Notes: a model not told the origin generated them from the sequence alone. DNA of 34,552 nucleotides from Clostridiales bacterium (GCA_015055735.1 SVHP01000016.1:1-34552); one strand, 5' to 3'. Counted from the first letter of the stretch, positions 17,195 through 24,370 are shown. Translations and numbers: made by a program.

Positions 17195-17223
17195 ATTATA
17201 ATATAACTACGCCTTGAAGTCAA
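17195..17223 (-). promoter_or_regulatory. Promoter of the NlpC/P60 gene, leaderless geometry
   Basis: Minus strand TTGACT (17218-17223), 17-bp spacer, TATAAT (17195-17200), then TTAATCG and the ATG. Transcription should start at or within a base of the initiation codon. Confidence 0.85.
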
Positions 17224-17249
17224 TAGGAAATTACTGGGAATTTAGACTG

Positions 17250-17282
17250 TTATGTCTGACATAATTATATGTAAAATTATGT
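17250..17282. promoter_or_regulatory. TTATGT/ACATAA triple half-site, candidate operator
   Basis: TTATGTC-T-GACATAA is a perfect 7-bp inverted repeat (17250-17264), and its right arm is reused in ACATAATT-8-AATTATGT (17259-17282). Three half-sites lie about 27 bp upstream of the NlpC -35 box. Confidence 0.4.
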
Positions 17283-17388
17283 TGTAATTACTTGCATAAT
17301 AAAACATTTAAAACAACTTACTTATTCCTTAACGCTATTCCGTTTCTTTTTAGAGAAATTAATACCCCCCATCACCTTATCTAAAACA

Positions 17389-17416
17389 AAAAGAGACGCC
17401 TTTTGATGTCTCTTTT
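17389..17416 (-). terminator. Terminator after the tRNA-tail element
   Basis: 9-bp stem AAAAGAGAC/GTCTCTTTT with a 10-nt loop, followed on the minus strand by TTTGTTTTAG; it begins 4 nt after the CCA-like end of the element. Confidence 0.75.
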
Positions 17417-17420
17417 CTTT

Positions 17421-17540
17421 TGGTGTGAAAGATAGGACTTTCGCCTGTGCGACCTACCCGCAAAATAGTCCACTGGACTATTTTTTCGCCTATCGGCGAA
17501 CACGCAACTAAAGTTGCTCGCTCCATATTCAATTCCTATC
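17421..17540 (-). other. Hairpin-rich element ending in a tRNA-Leu 3'-end copy
   Basis: Plus-strand 17421-17440 matches the 3' end of tRNA-Leu (17589-17608) at 19 of 20 bases, including the encoded CCA. The remaining sequence does not fold as a tRNA. It has an enclosing stem GATAGGA/TCCTATC (17534-17540 with 17431-17437) and three internal hairpins: AAAATAGTCC/GGACTATTTT (17462-17484), TTCGCC/GGCGAA (17485-17500) and GCAACT/AGTTGC with an extended lower stem. The element sits after the tRNA's own terminator and has one of its own. It may be a structured RNA, a degenerate tRNA or a small dispersed repeat. Confidence 0.5.
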
Positions 17541-17554
17541 CTTTTTAGCACAAA

Positions 17555-17587
17555 AAAATACAGGCACCGTTATGGTGTCTGTATTTT
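17555..17587 (-). terminator. Terminator of tRNA-Leu
   Basis: 14-pair stem (AAAATACAGACACC / GGTGCCTGTATTTT, one G-U) with a 5-nt loop and a T-run on the minus strand, one base after the tRNA CCA end. Confidence 0.9.
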
Positions 17588-17588
17588 T

Positions 17589-17671
17589 TGGTGTGAAAGA
17601 TGGGACTTGAACCCACACGGATATCCATACGCCCCTCAAACGTACGCGTCTGCCAATTCCGCCACTCTCAC
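17589..17671 (-). tRNA. tRNA-Leu (anticodon GAG)
   Basis: Acceptor GTGAGAG pairs with CTTTCAC, the D-arm is GCGGAATTGGCAGACGC, the anticodon stem-loop is TACGT-TTGAGGG-GCGTA giving GAG, a short variable arm precedes the T-arm GTGGG-TTCAAGT-CCCAT, and CCA is encoded. It reads CUC/CUU leucine codons. It starts 17 nt after the stop of the lytic transglycosylase gene and may be cotranscribed with it. Confidence 0.95.
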
Positions 17672-17688
17672 AAGTTAGCCTATATATA

Positions 17689-18309
17689 TTACTCAATATT
17701 TTTTGTTTTGTCAAGAATATTTGTGTATAATTTTCTATATTTTATAAAGTTTTGTTCTATTTTATTTAAGTATTCCCTACTTTCACTAAACGGTATTTCT
17801 TTTAAGGTTTTTCCGTCGTCACTTAATTCAGTATTTAGTAGCCAAAGAGCAACGTTGCCTTCCCCTGCATTATAGGCAACTAAAGCCGTTTTCATATTTT
17901 TAAATCGGTTATACAAATACTTTATATAAAAGCAACCGAAATTTACGTTTGTATCAACGTTAAAAATATCATAATCGTCAACACCTAATTTATTTGCGAT
18001 ATAATTAGCCGTTTTATCGGTTATTTGCATAAGTCCTTTTGCACCTTTTTTACTTTGCGCATTTTTATCAAAGCTACTCTCAGTTTTTATCACAGCGAAT
18101 ATAAGTACCCTACTTAAACCGTAGTAGTCGGCATACTCAAAAATAGTTTCTTTATACGATAATGGATAAAAATATCGTCTTTCTATTATTCTACTAGCAA
18201 ACAACACTCCAAACAGTATCCAGCAAATAACAAGATAAAACAATAACGCCTTAAATATAATTCTAACTAATTTTTCCCTCGTTTTTAAATTAAAAAAACT
18301 CATACACAT
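17689..18309 (-). CDS. Membrane-anchored lytic transglycosylase (SLT, GH23)
   Basis: About 206 aa: a basic N-terminus, one membrane helix (ALLFYLVICWILFGVLFAS), then a soluble lysozyme-like SLT domain with the catalytic Glu in KTESSFD, GLMQIT and AYNAGEGNV. It cleaves glycan strands of peptidoglycan outside the membrane. The track start (18324) is a TTG; ATGs at 18309 (MCMSFF) and 18303 (MSFF) are better, but neither has a Shine-Dalgarno and no strong promoter was found directly upstream, so the exact start is uncertain. Confidence 0.9.
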   Translation of the reverse strand: MCMSFFNLKTREKLVRIIFKALLFYLVICWILFGVLFASRIIERRYFYPLSYKETIFEYADYYGLSRVLIFAVIKTESSFDKNAQSKKGAKGLMQITDKTANYIANKLGVDDYDIFNVDTNVNFGCFYIKYLYNRFKNMKTALVAYNAGEGNVALWLLNTELSDDGKTLKEIPFSESREYLNKIEQNFIKYRKLYTNILDKTKNIE

Positions 18310-18358
18310 AACTATTATATTCAATAATATGAAAATTAGCCGAATTCAACGTTAACTT

Positions 18359-18417
18359 TTGACAATATAAGATTTTTTACGCTAAAATTTGACTGTAAAA
18401 CAATGGTTATTTATAGT
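18359..18417 (+). promoter_or_regulatory. Two tandem promoters for the SH3-like membrane protein gene
   Basis: P1: TTGACA (18359-18364), 18 bp, TAAAAT (18383-18388). P2: TTGACT (18389-18394), 17 bp, TATAGT (18412-18417); a TATAAT overlaps at 18417-18422. The leader from P2 is about 25 nt and contains the gene's ribosome site. Confidence 0.65.
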
Positions 18418-18447
18418 ATAATCTATCTTACTATAAAAAGGTGGATT

Positions 18448-19182
18448 ATGAAAAAACTTTGTACTTTAACAGCATTTTTAACGTTCTTTATAAATATTAC
18501 AACCTATTTCTTTAACCCAACGATAACGTTTGCCCAATCAACGTATTTAAGGGTTATAAATAACGAAACGCCTTTTTATCAAAACGTCAACGACACTGAA
18601 CCTTGTTTTTATTTACCGTACACATATTACGTTAAAGTATTAGATAATTTTGAGAGTTTAACACACGTTGAAATTCACGGTAAAAACGGTATTGCTGGTA
18701 TTGACGGATACGTACCGACCGATGACCTTTTTGACGATGGTTTAGAAGTTATAAATCCCTTTCTCTGTCTTGACATAACGACGGCTGGAACAACCGTTTT
18801 ATATCAAGACAGATACTTGGTTACACCTAGTCAGTACATTTTTGCCCAACGAAAACTTAAATATTACGGACATATTAGTTCTGAAAATGGTAATATTTAT
18901 TACGTTTCATACAACAATAAACTCGGCTACGTTAAGGAAAGCGACATTTTACCTTTCGCTATCCAAAACCATCCAAACGAATTAACGTTTATCGTCCAAC
19001 CATCACCACCCGTGGAAGAGGAGCAGTATGAAAATACCTCTAATAATAGCGACTTTTTTGGATTAAAATCGGTAATTATCGTTTGCTTATTGTTTGCAGG
19101 TTTAATAGCCTTATTTATTGCACTAGGCAAAAAGAACGACAATCGCAAAAGTAATTATTACGAAGAAAACGATTATGAATAA
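18448..19182 (+). CDS. Membrane-anchored surface protein with SH3-like domains
   Basis: 244 aa. The track start (18403) lies within the promoter; ATG 18448 (MKKLCTL) is chosen, with AGGTGG 4 nt upstream and a proper signal peptide following (cleavage likely after TFAQ). The exposed part has two beta-rich segments that look SH3-like (LRVINNETPFYQN... and TVLYQDRYLV...), a linker, and a C-terminal membrane helix (SVIIVCLLFAGLIALFIAL) with a short charged tail. The architecture and wording (GYVPTDDLF; KLGYVKESDIL) match the C-terminal part of the 873-aa protein downstream (GYIPTKYIK), so the two are probably distant paralogs. Function unknown; likely cell-surface. Confidence 0.75.
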   Translation: MKKLCTLTAFLTFFINITTYFFNPTITFAQSTYLRVINNETPFYQNVNDTEPCFYLPYTYYVKVLDNFESLTHVEIHGKNGIAGIDGYVPTDDLFDDGLEVINPFLCLDITTAGTTVLYQDRYLVTPSQYIFAQRKLKYYGHISSENGNIYYVSYNNKLGYVKESDILPFAIQNHPNELTFIVQPSPPVEEEQYENTSNNSDFFGLKSVIIVCLLFAGLIALFIALGKKNDNRKSNYYEENDYE

Positions 19183-19201
19183 TTTAAGCCGACAGCTTAA
19201 A
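19183..19201. other. Small hairpin at the convergent gene ends
   Basis: TTTAAGC-CGACA-GCTTAAA, 7-bp stem, overlaps the stop codon of the minus-strand gene and sits 1 nt after the plus-strand stop. It may serve as a weak shared terminator. Confidence 0.4.
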
Positions 19202-19738
19202 CGAATTATCCTTTCCCTTTTTTCTCGAATTATTTTTAATATTATTTAATTTACCAACGCACTTTTCCCCTTTATTCTTTCTCGAATTTTCTTCTCGATT
19301 TTCCACCCTTTTAACCAGCCATTTTATTGCGTTAATATTCAAACAATTTTTTTCAAACCACTCGTCCGTTAATAAGGCTTTATCACAACGATGTGAAATT
19401 TTTTTTATTAAATTAAGCTGTTTCCTATAATAACTTCGCTTAGTCGTATCGATATTTTCAAAGTATTCTTTAGGTCTTATCTTCAAATATTTGTAATCCA
19501 ACAACTCTAATTCTTCGTTAGTAAGACTGATTAAAACAGCTTTTAGTTTACTTTTTAATTGTGTTAAAATGACTTTTTGCGCCATGTGTTCAATTATGAT
19601 TTCACACTGCTCGTCACAAGGTGAATAGTCGTTCATTGACGCTAACGCCCTCCTTTCTACGAAATCGTCAATCTGTCTTTTTATCGCTTCTATGCTAGTA
19701 TAAGCATATAAAACGGCTTTTGTGTAAATAACGTTCAT
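19184..19738 (-). CDS. Hypothetical protein, sigma-factor region-4-like core
   Basis: 184 aa, no signal or membrane helix. The first 80 residues look helical; the middle (SLTNEELELLDYKYL...TTKRSYYRKQLNLIKKIS, about 90-140) has the spacing of a region-4/ArpU-like helix-turn-helix; the last 40 residues are lysine/asparagine-rich and look disordered. A DNA-binding role is a reasonable guess, not more. AAGGAG lies 5 nt before the ATG. Two promoters are visible upstream, and a LexA-like palindrome covers the start of the distal one. It is convergent with the surface-protein gene (1-nt gap). I do not recognise the family. Confidence 0.65.
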   Translation of the reverse strand: MNVIYTKAVLYAYTSIEAIKRQIDDFVERRALASMNDYSPCDEQCEIIIEHMAQKVILTQLKSKLKAVLISLTNEELELLDYKYLKIRPKEYFENIDTTKRSYYRKQLNLIKKISHRCDKALLTDEWFEKNCLNINAIKWLVKRVENREENSRKNKGEKCVGKLNNIKNNSRKKGKDNSFKLSA

Positions 19739-19781
19739 AAGTTACTCCTTAATAATTTTGCTTTTGCATCGATGCCCCATA

Positions 19782-19810
19782 ATTGTATAACCGAAAAATG
19801 CCAATGTCAA
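19782..19810 (-). promoter_or_regulatory. Proximal promoter of the 184-aa gene
   Basis: Minus strand TTGACA (19805-19810), 17-bp spacer, TACAAT (19782-19787). Confidence 0.8.
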
Positions 19811-19829
19811 TATTTTATGTCACATTTTA

Positions 19830-19843
19830 CGAACATTTGTTCG
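19830..19843. promoter_or_regulatory. LexA/SOS-box-like palindrome
   Basis: CGAACATTTGTTCG matches the Gram-positive LexA box CGAAC-N4-GTTCG in all ten conserved positions; the arms extend one more base each side (ACGAACA/TGTTCGT). It lies 20 bp upstream of the proximal -35 and immediately downstream of the distal -10 of the 184-aa gene. Confidence 0.7.
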
Positions 19844-19851
19844 TGTTTTTT

Positions 19852-19879
19852 ATTGTATAATAACATAGAAATATGTCAA
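19852..19879 (-). promoter_or_regulatory. Distal promoter of the 184-aa gene, overlapped by the LexA box
   Basis: Minus strand TTGACA (19874-19879), 16-bp spacer, TACAAT (19852-19857). Predicted start near 19845, so the LexA-like box covers about +2 to +15, a classic repressor position. Confidence 0.6.
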
Positions 19880-19970
19880 TTTTTGTCATATTTGATTTTT
19901 TCTAACAATTTAAGGATTTTTTGCCGATAAAAAATTAATTTTAAAAAATATAAATATATTTAAAAATATA

Positions 19971-19999
19971 ATGACAAAACGTTATTTATATGATAAAAT
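19971..19999 (+). promoter_or_regulatory. Promoter of the 873-aa gene, leaderless geometry
   Basis: ATGACA (19971-19976), 17 bp, TAAAAT (19994-19999), then ATAATTT and the ATG at 20007; 7 nt between -10 and start, no ribosome site. One mismatch in each box. Confidence 0.6.
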
Positions 20000-20006
20000 A
20001 TAATTT

Positions 20007-22628
20007 ATGGAAAACTTATTTACAAAAAAATCTAAAAATCTTATAATTACCCTATTATTTGCAGTTCTAATTATTTGTTCGGCTTTTACTTTTCTTACGC
20101 CAAAAGTAGCACAAGCGTCTTCGTTGATTGAAGTTAACAAATACTTGCCAAAAACCGATTTAGAATGCTTATCTTTAAACTCGCCTAAAGACGTTTACTC
20201 CGACGAACAAATTACGGCAATAGTTGACTCGGATAAATTTATTATTGAATATAACGGTGTATTGCTTGAAGAATTTAATAATTTTGAAGAAATTAATCAA
20301 GTTTTAAAGTTTAATGCAACTTCATTATTGATAAACGATTATGCAAGAATTTATTCCCTAACCTTTAATTCACAAGATAATACTATCCAAAAAACCGATC
20401 TTAACATTAGTGGAAACGACTTTGCATTGAATTCTAATCTTTTAGCAACCACTTTCAATAATATAGTCAAATTTTACGATAAAAACCAAAACGATTTTCA
20501 AGAATCAACGGCTCATCAACAAATTAAAAACGTTAAGGAAAACACGCCAATCGCTGCGAACGATAATTATTTCTTCTTTCTTAACAATGATGACGTATTG
20601 CATAAATACGACGTAATTTCAAAAGAAAGCACACCTTTGTTCGCCCCTGAAAATACATATTTTAAGAACAATCTACCACTAAAAATAATCGCAAACCAAA
20701 GTCACGTTTATTTATTACTTGCCGGTGGAGATATCGTAAAATCCGATATTAACGGCAACTATACAACCCTAAATTGTGACAATGATAAAAATTTAGATTA
20801 TGAGTTAGGAAAAATTACAAACCCAAGTAACCTTTCGTTTAAAGGCGATAATTTGTTAATTATTCAAGCAAACACAATACAAGAATTTAAGATTGACAAT
20901 AATAAATTAGTGTTTACCGGATACGCTATTGCTAGTGGCAAAACTGCATACAATCGTGTAAACGGTCAAGCGCAAGCCGTATCTATGCAAAAATACGGCG
21001 ATAATTTAGCTGTATTAGACGATTATAAATTGACTATCGTTAATACCGATAACGTAGATAAGTACGACCTAAATAATTATAAAAATTACGTGGAAGGAAA
21101 CGAAAAACTTATTGGCGAAACCCTCCCTAACAAGTTCGCATTAGGCGTAGAACACGCATTTTTAGTTTATAACGCAGGCGATTCTTCTTGTAAATTAAAG
21201 TTTTTAAATTTTAAAACTGATAAAATATATGATATTGAAACCTCAGCTTTAAATTTGCGAGTAGAAGACGTGTTCTTTCAAGGAAATAGTTTTTATATAC
21301 TAAACGGTACCGAAAACTTTACACCTGAAGTGTATAAAATTGACGAACAAGCCCTATCGTCAGCCGAAAAAGAAAATTCTTTTCAATTATCAGAAAATGA
21401 TAGAATTTATAAAATTCCAATCAATTATTCGGTTAAACACATTTGCCTTGACCTATTTGGCAATATATATTTAGCAAACAACAAAGACGTAATAAAAATT
21501 ACTAAAGAAAAGCAGAACGTATACACTATTCCTGAAAAAATAATTGATAGTTGCACTAATATCAAAAAGTTATCGACTGATTTAGCTGGCAATTTGTTTA
21601 TTTTGGACGAAAACACTTTGAAACAATATTCCACGACATCTCAATCAATAAGCGATATTGTAATTAACCAAAATATAACTTGTTTTGCCTTCGATTATAT
21701 AGACGACGATTTCTATATTTTAACTAACAGCAACGAATTTATATCGAAAACTTATGGTATTCAAACCACGTCTATTAAAGATTTAGTTATTCCTAGTGAT
21801 TTTAACTTAAACAACTCTAACACAAATTTTGCATCTACTCAGTTAAAGTCGTATAAGATCGCTCAAGATGAAAATGCATTTATAGTAAAACAAACCGAAA
21901 ACGGTTTTGAACTTGATAAACTAGCAACGGCTGGCGAAGAATATATTTACGTTTGCCCTATAAGCCTTTCTCAAGGTACTGCTACACTACATATTCTTGC
22001 AGGTCAAAACGATATCGTTCTCACTTTATCAAATGCAAATTGTGAAAATTTAACACAAAACACTTCGGTTAATCAAAAAGCGTACGTCACACCAAAAGTT
22101 AACGTTTTATACTACCCTATTCTTACTAGAAACGGCACGTATAATTTACTTAATGACAGAGAACAAATAACGCTTGATAAAAACACTGAAATCTCGCCAC
22201 AGTTTACTGTTGAATTTTTAGGTCAAACTTATTATTACGCTAAATTTAACTTAGGCGAAAAAGAATTTGCAGGATACATTCCAACAGCGTTTACTGTTAC
22301 CACCTTAAATAGCAACGTCGTTTACGACGAATATTCAATAGAAACGGTATCCAAAACCAATCTTTATAATGATTATGAATTGTCAAACCTAGTCTTTGAA
22401 GATTGTCTACAAGATGGAACTTCCGTAAGACTATTAGAAAAAGATAAGAACGTTAGTAAAATTGCAGTTCTTGTTGACGGCGAGTGGATTGAAGGTTATA
22501 TTCCTACCAAATATATTAAAGACAAGCCTAGTGTTGCAATAAGAAATGTTTTAGTGATTTTAGCAGTAGTGACAAGCCTTTCAGCAACTTCAATATATTT
22601 CTTACTAAAGAAGAAAAAAGATATCTAA
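20007..22628 (+). CDS. Large membrane-anchored surface protein, propeller-like repeats plus SH3-like domains
   Basis: 873 aa. Signal peptide (NLIITLLFAVLIICSAFTF...VAQAS), then about 600 residues of loosely repeated beta segments (patterns such as LFGNIYLANNKDVIKI, DLAGNLFILDENTLKQ, DYIDDDFYILTNSN) suggesting a beta-propeller of the NHL/WD-like kind. Two SH3-like segments follow (about 700-830; YAKFNLGEKEFAGYIPT and DGEWIEGYIPTKYIK), then one membrane helix and a KKKKD tail. Topology: exposed body, C-terminal anchor, matching the 244-aa protein nearby. No catalytic motif seen; binding to wall or extracellular polymers is a guess. No Shine-Dalgarno. Followed by a shared terminator. Confidence 0.7.
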   Translation: MENLFTKKSKNLIITLLFAVLIICSAFTFLTPKVAQASSLIEVNKYLPKTDLECLSLNSPKDVYSDEQITAIVDSDKFIIEYNGVLLEEFNNFEEINQVLKFNATSLLINDYARIYSLTFNSQDNTIQKTDLNISGNDFALNSNLLATTFNNIVKFYDKNQNDFQESTAHQQIKNVKENTPIAANDNYFFFLNNDDVLHKYDVISKESTPLFAPENTYFKNNLPLKIIANQSHVYLLLAGGDIVKSDINGNYTTLNCDNDKNLDYELGKITNPSNLSFKGDNLLIIQANTIQEFKIDNNKLVFTGYAIASGKTAYNRVNGQAQAVSMQKYGDNLAVLDDYKLTIVNTDNVDKYDLNNYKNYVEGNEKLIGETLPNKFALGVEHAFLVYNAGDSSCKLKFLNFKTDKIYDIETSALNLRVEDVFFQGNSFYILNGTENFTPEVYKIDEQALSSAEKENSFQLSENDRIYKIPINYSVKHICLDLFGNIYLANNKDVIKITKEKQNVYTIPEKIIDSCTNIKKLSTDLAGNLFILDENTLKQYSTTSQSISDIVINQNITCFAFDYIDDDFYILTNSNEFISKTYGIQTTSIKDLVIPSDFNLNNSNTNFASTQLKSYKIAQDENAFIVKQTENGFELDKLATAGEEYIYVCPISLSQGTATLHILAGQNDIVLTLSNANCENLTQNTSVNQKAYVTPKVNVLYYPILTRNGTYNLLNDREQITLDKNTEISPQFTVEFLGQTYYYAKFNLGEKEFAGYIPTAFTVTTLNSNVVYDEYSIETVSKTNLYNDYELSNLVFEDCLQDGTSVRLLEKDKNVSKIAVLVDGEWIEGYIPTKYIKDKPSVAIRNVLVILAVVTSLSATSIYFLLKKKKDI

Positions 22629-22640
22629 TAAAACGAATAA

Positions 22641-22678
22641 AAAAGAGCCCACTATATAACCGATAAGTGGGTTCTTTT
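22641..22678. terminator. Bidirectional terminator between surface protein and SSB-like genes
   Basis: 13-pair stem AAAAGAGCCCACT / AGTGGGTTCTTTT (one G-U) with a 12-nt loop; T-rich on both 3' sides, between convergent genes. Confidence 0.88.
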
Positions 22679-22697
22679 ATTTTGCTTGTTTTTTAAT

Positions 22698-23399
22698 TTA
22701 ATCTAAGTAAACACTTTCATCTTGAGTATTAGGAATAACGCCAAACAAAGAAAATTCTTCATCAACGTCAAAATTTTCAGCATTTTCATACGCAACTAAC
22801 TTGCTTATCGAAACTTCGTAGGCAGTCATTATTTTCATACTGTCGTCAGTTATTTTCTTTTGATATTCTCTACTTTGAATTCTTCCACTAACTGCAATCT
22901 TTTCACCAACTGCAAGATTTTTTGCAAATCTAGCGTTTCTTCCCCACGCTATACATGGTATATAATCGGATTTATTATACGAACGATTGACTGCAATTAA
23001 AAGGTCTGCAATCTCTCGATTGAAAGGCGTAGTTCTATATATAGGTGGTTTACAAATATACCCCATTAAAACTATACTGTTTGGATTTCTAACGATTATA
23101 TCGTCTAGTAATTCTCTAATAAAGACCGTTAACATTAGTTTACTTTTACCGTCGACCAACTTGTTATAACTTCTAAATTGACCGAGAGCGTTAATTGTAT
23201 CACCAACTTTTAACTGTCTATCGCTTATTAGTCGTTCTGAAATGGTAATGGGTAGTATATCTCCTTGCCCCGACAATCGTTTTACTAATAAATTCATTTC
23301 ATAAAAGCCTTCCCCATACACTTCGTGCGAAAATTCGGCTTCGGTCACTATTTCGCCACTGACGAATACTTTGTTGTTTTTTTCTGCCATAAAGTTCAT
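22698..23399 (-). CDS. Tandem OB-fold SSB-like protein
   Basis: 233 aa from ATG 23399, chosen over the track start 23450 because AGGAGG-like TTGGAGG lies 10-11 nt upstream and residues before it are not family-like. Two OB-like halves: about 8-95 (VFVSGEIVTEAEF... VGDTINALGQFRSYNKL) and 103-215 (PPIYRTTPFNREIADLLIAVNRSYNKSDYIPCIAWGRNARFA...GRIQSREY). The second half is clearly SSB-family, so single-stranded DNA binding is likely. The end is acidic (DESVYLD) but lacks the classic DDDIPF tail. It follows the PdaB-like gene by 25 nt and is probably cotranscribed. Probably not the main replication SSB, which has a single OB and normally sits between rpsF and rpsR. Confidence 0.75.
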   Translation of the reverse strand: MNFMAEKNNKVFVSGEIVTEAEFSHEVYGEGFYEMNLLVKRLSGQGDILPITISERLISDRQLKVGDTINALGQFRSYNKLVDGKSKLMLTVFIRELLDDIIVRNPNSIVLMGYICKPPIYRTTPFNREIADLLIAVNRSYNKSDYIPCIAWGRNARFAKNLAVGEKIAVSGRIQSREYQKKITDDSMKIMTAYEVSISKLVAYENAENFDVDEEFSLFGVIPNTQDESVYLD

Positions 23400-23424
23400 A
23401 TTTTTACTTTCCTCCAAAGAATTT

Positions 23425-24192
23425 CTAATTATTTTTAATTTGTGTTCCATCTGCTAGCATATGATAATCTTGCTTGTATATAAGTTCGCCTATGCTGACA
23501 AATTCATAACCTTGTTGTTTTAATTCTTTAATTATGGTTTCTATCGCTTTTGAGGTGTGTAAACCTTGATTATGAAATAATACTATCGAACCATTTTTTA
23601 CTCTATTTAACACTCTATCCGTAATATCTTTAGCTGATAAATCTTTCCAATCTAGACTATCTACGTCCCATTGAATAGTATATAAACCCAATTCTTTTGC
23701 CGTTTCAATAAGTAAATCATCATAATCACCGTAAGGCGGACGAAATAATTGAACGGTTTTTCCCGTTATGTTTTCAATTGCTCCTTTTGAACTTAAAAGT
23801 TCTTTAGTTATTTCCTCCTTAGTAAGTTTACTCATGTACGGATGAGTTGCCGAGTGAGTGCCTATTTCATGACCTAAATCACTAATTTTTTTGACGTAGT
23901 CGGGGTGCTTTTTTACCCAAAATTCAACGGCGAAAAAGGTGCACTTAATATTTTGGTCTTGCATTATTTGTAAGAGTTTATCGGTATAATCCACACCCCA
24001 GGCACAGTCAAATGATATTGCAATCTTTTTATCGTCCGTTTCCACCCTATATATAGGAAGTTGCCTTGTTTTTAACCCAGCAAAAGTCTCTTTACTAGTA
24101 ATTGCAAATACTATTGACATCAATAAAATTATCGCAAGAGCCAAGCTTATAAGCGCTATCATTTTTCGCTTTGTCAAAACTGTAAAATACAT
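23425..24192 (-). CDS. pdaB: Polysaccharide deacetylase, PdaB-like
   Basis: 255 aa: one N-terminal membrane helix (MIALISLALAIILLMSIVFAI) and an extracellular NodB domain (about 55-235). Motifs: SFDCAWG (Asp62; the FDCAWG variant is the PdaB form), GTHSATH (His113, His117), RPPYGDYD, the WDVDSLDW tryptophan and LFHNQG. It should remove acetyl or similar groups from a wall glycan; PdaB itself is a sporulation/cortex maintenance protein, so a spore role is possible if the organism sporulates. AAGGAAAGG precedes the ATG. Subfamily is based on the FDCAWG motif only. Confidence 0.88.
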   Translation of the reverse strand: MYFTVLTKRKMIALISLALAIILLMSIVFAITSKETFAGLKTRQLPIYRVETDDKKIAISFDCAWGVDYTDKLLQIMQDQNIKCTFFAVEFWVKKHPDYVKKISDLGHEIGTHSATHPYMSKLTKEEITKELLSSKGAIENITGKTVQLFRPPYGDYDDLLIETAKELGLYTIQWDVDSLDWKDLSAKDITDRVLNRVKNGSIVLFHNQGLHTSKAIETIIKELKQQGYEFVSIGELIYKQDYHMLADGTQIKNN

Positions 24193-24330
24193 TATAAACC
24201 TTTCCTTTTGTCAAATTTTGTTATCTTTTGTTAGATTATATTCTTTTATGTATAAACATTAACTTATTAAAAAGCCTTTATAAATCTATATGATTTTCTT
24301 CTACCTTATATGAAAAAACTAAAATAAAAA

Positions 24331-24357
24331 CACTATCTTTTTTATTTATAGATAGTG
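24331..24357 (+). terminator. Orphan terminator-like hairpin upstream of the BspA-like gene
   Basis: CACTATCT...AGATAGTG (8-bp stem, 11-nt loop) followed by CTTTTATATTTTG on the plus strand. No plus-strand gene ends here, so it may end an antisense or small RNA starting near 24245, or be accidental. Confidence 0.4.
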
Positions 24358-24370
24358 CTTTTATATTTTG

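Noticed and set aside
17320-17380. A 16-codon minus-strand ORF (MGGINFSKKK...) before the NlpC promoter
   Set aside because: Only a weak AAGGTG site, no promoter of its own and no matching terminator arrangement; too little support.
17421-17671. Duplicated tRNA 3' end read as attL/attR of an integrated element
   Set aside because: Only about 150 bp separate the copies and there is no integrase or cargo; kept only as a possible scar.
17529-17714. ORFs 17529-17714 (-) and 17600-17875 (+)
   Set aside because: They are translations through the tRNA-Leu gene and its terminator; the tRNA explains the sequence.
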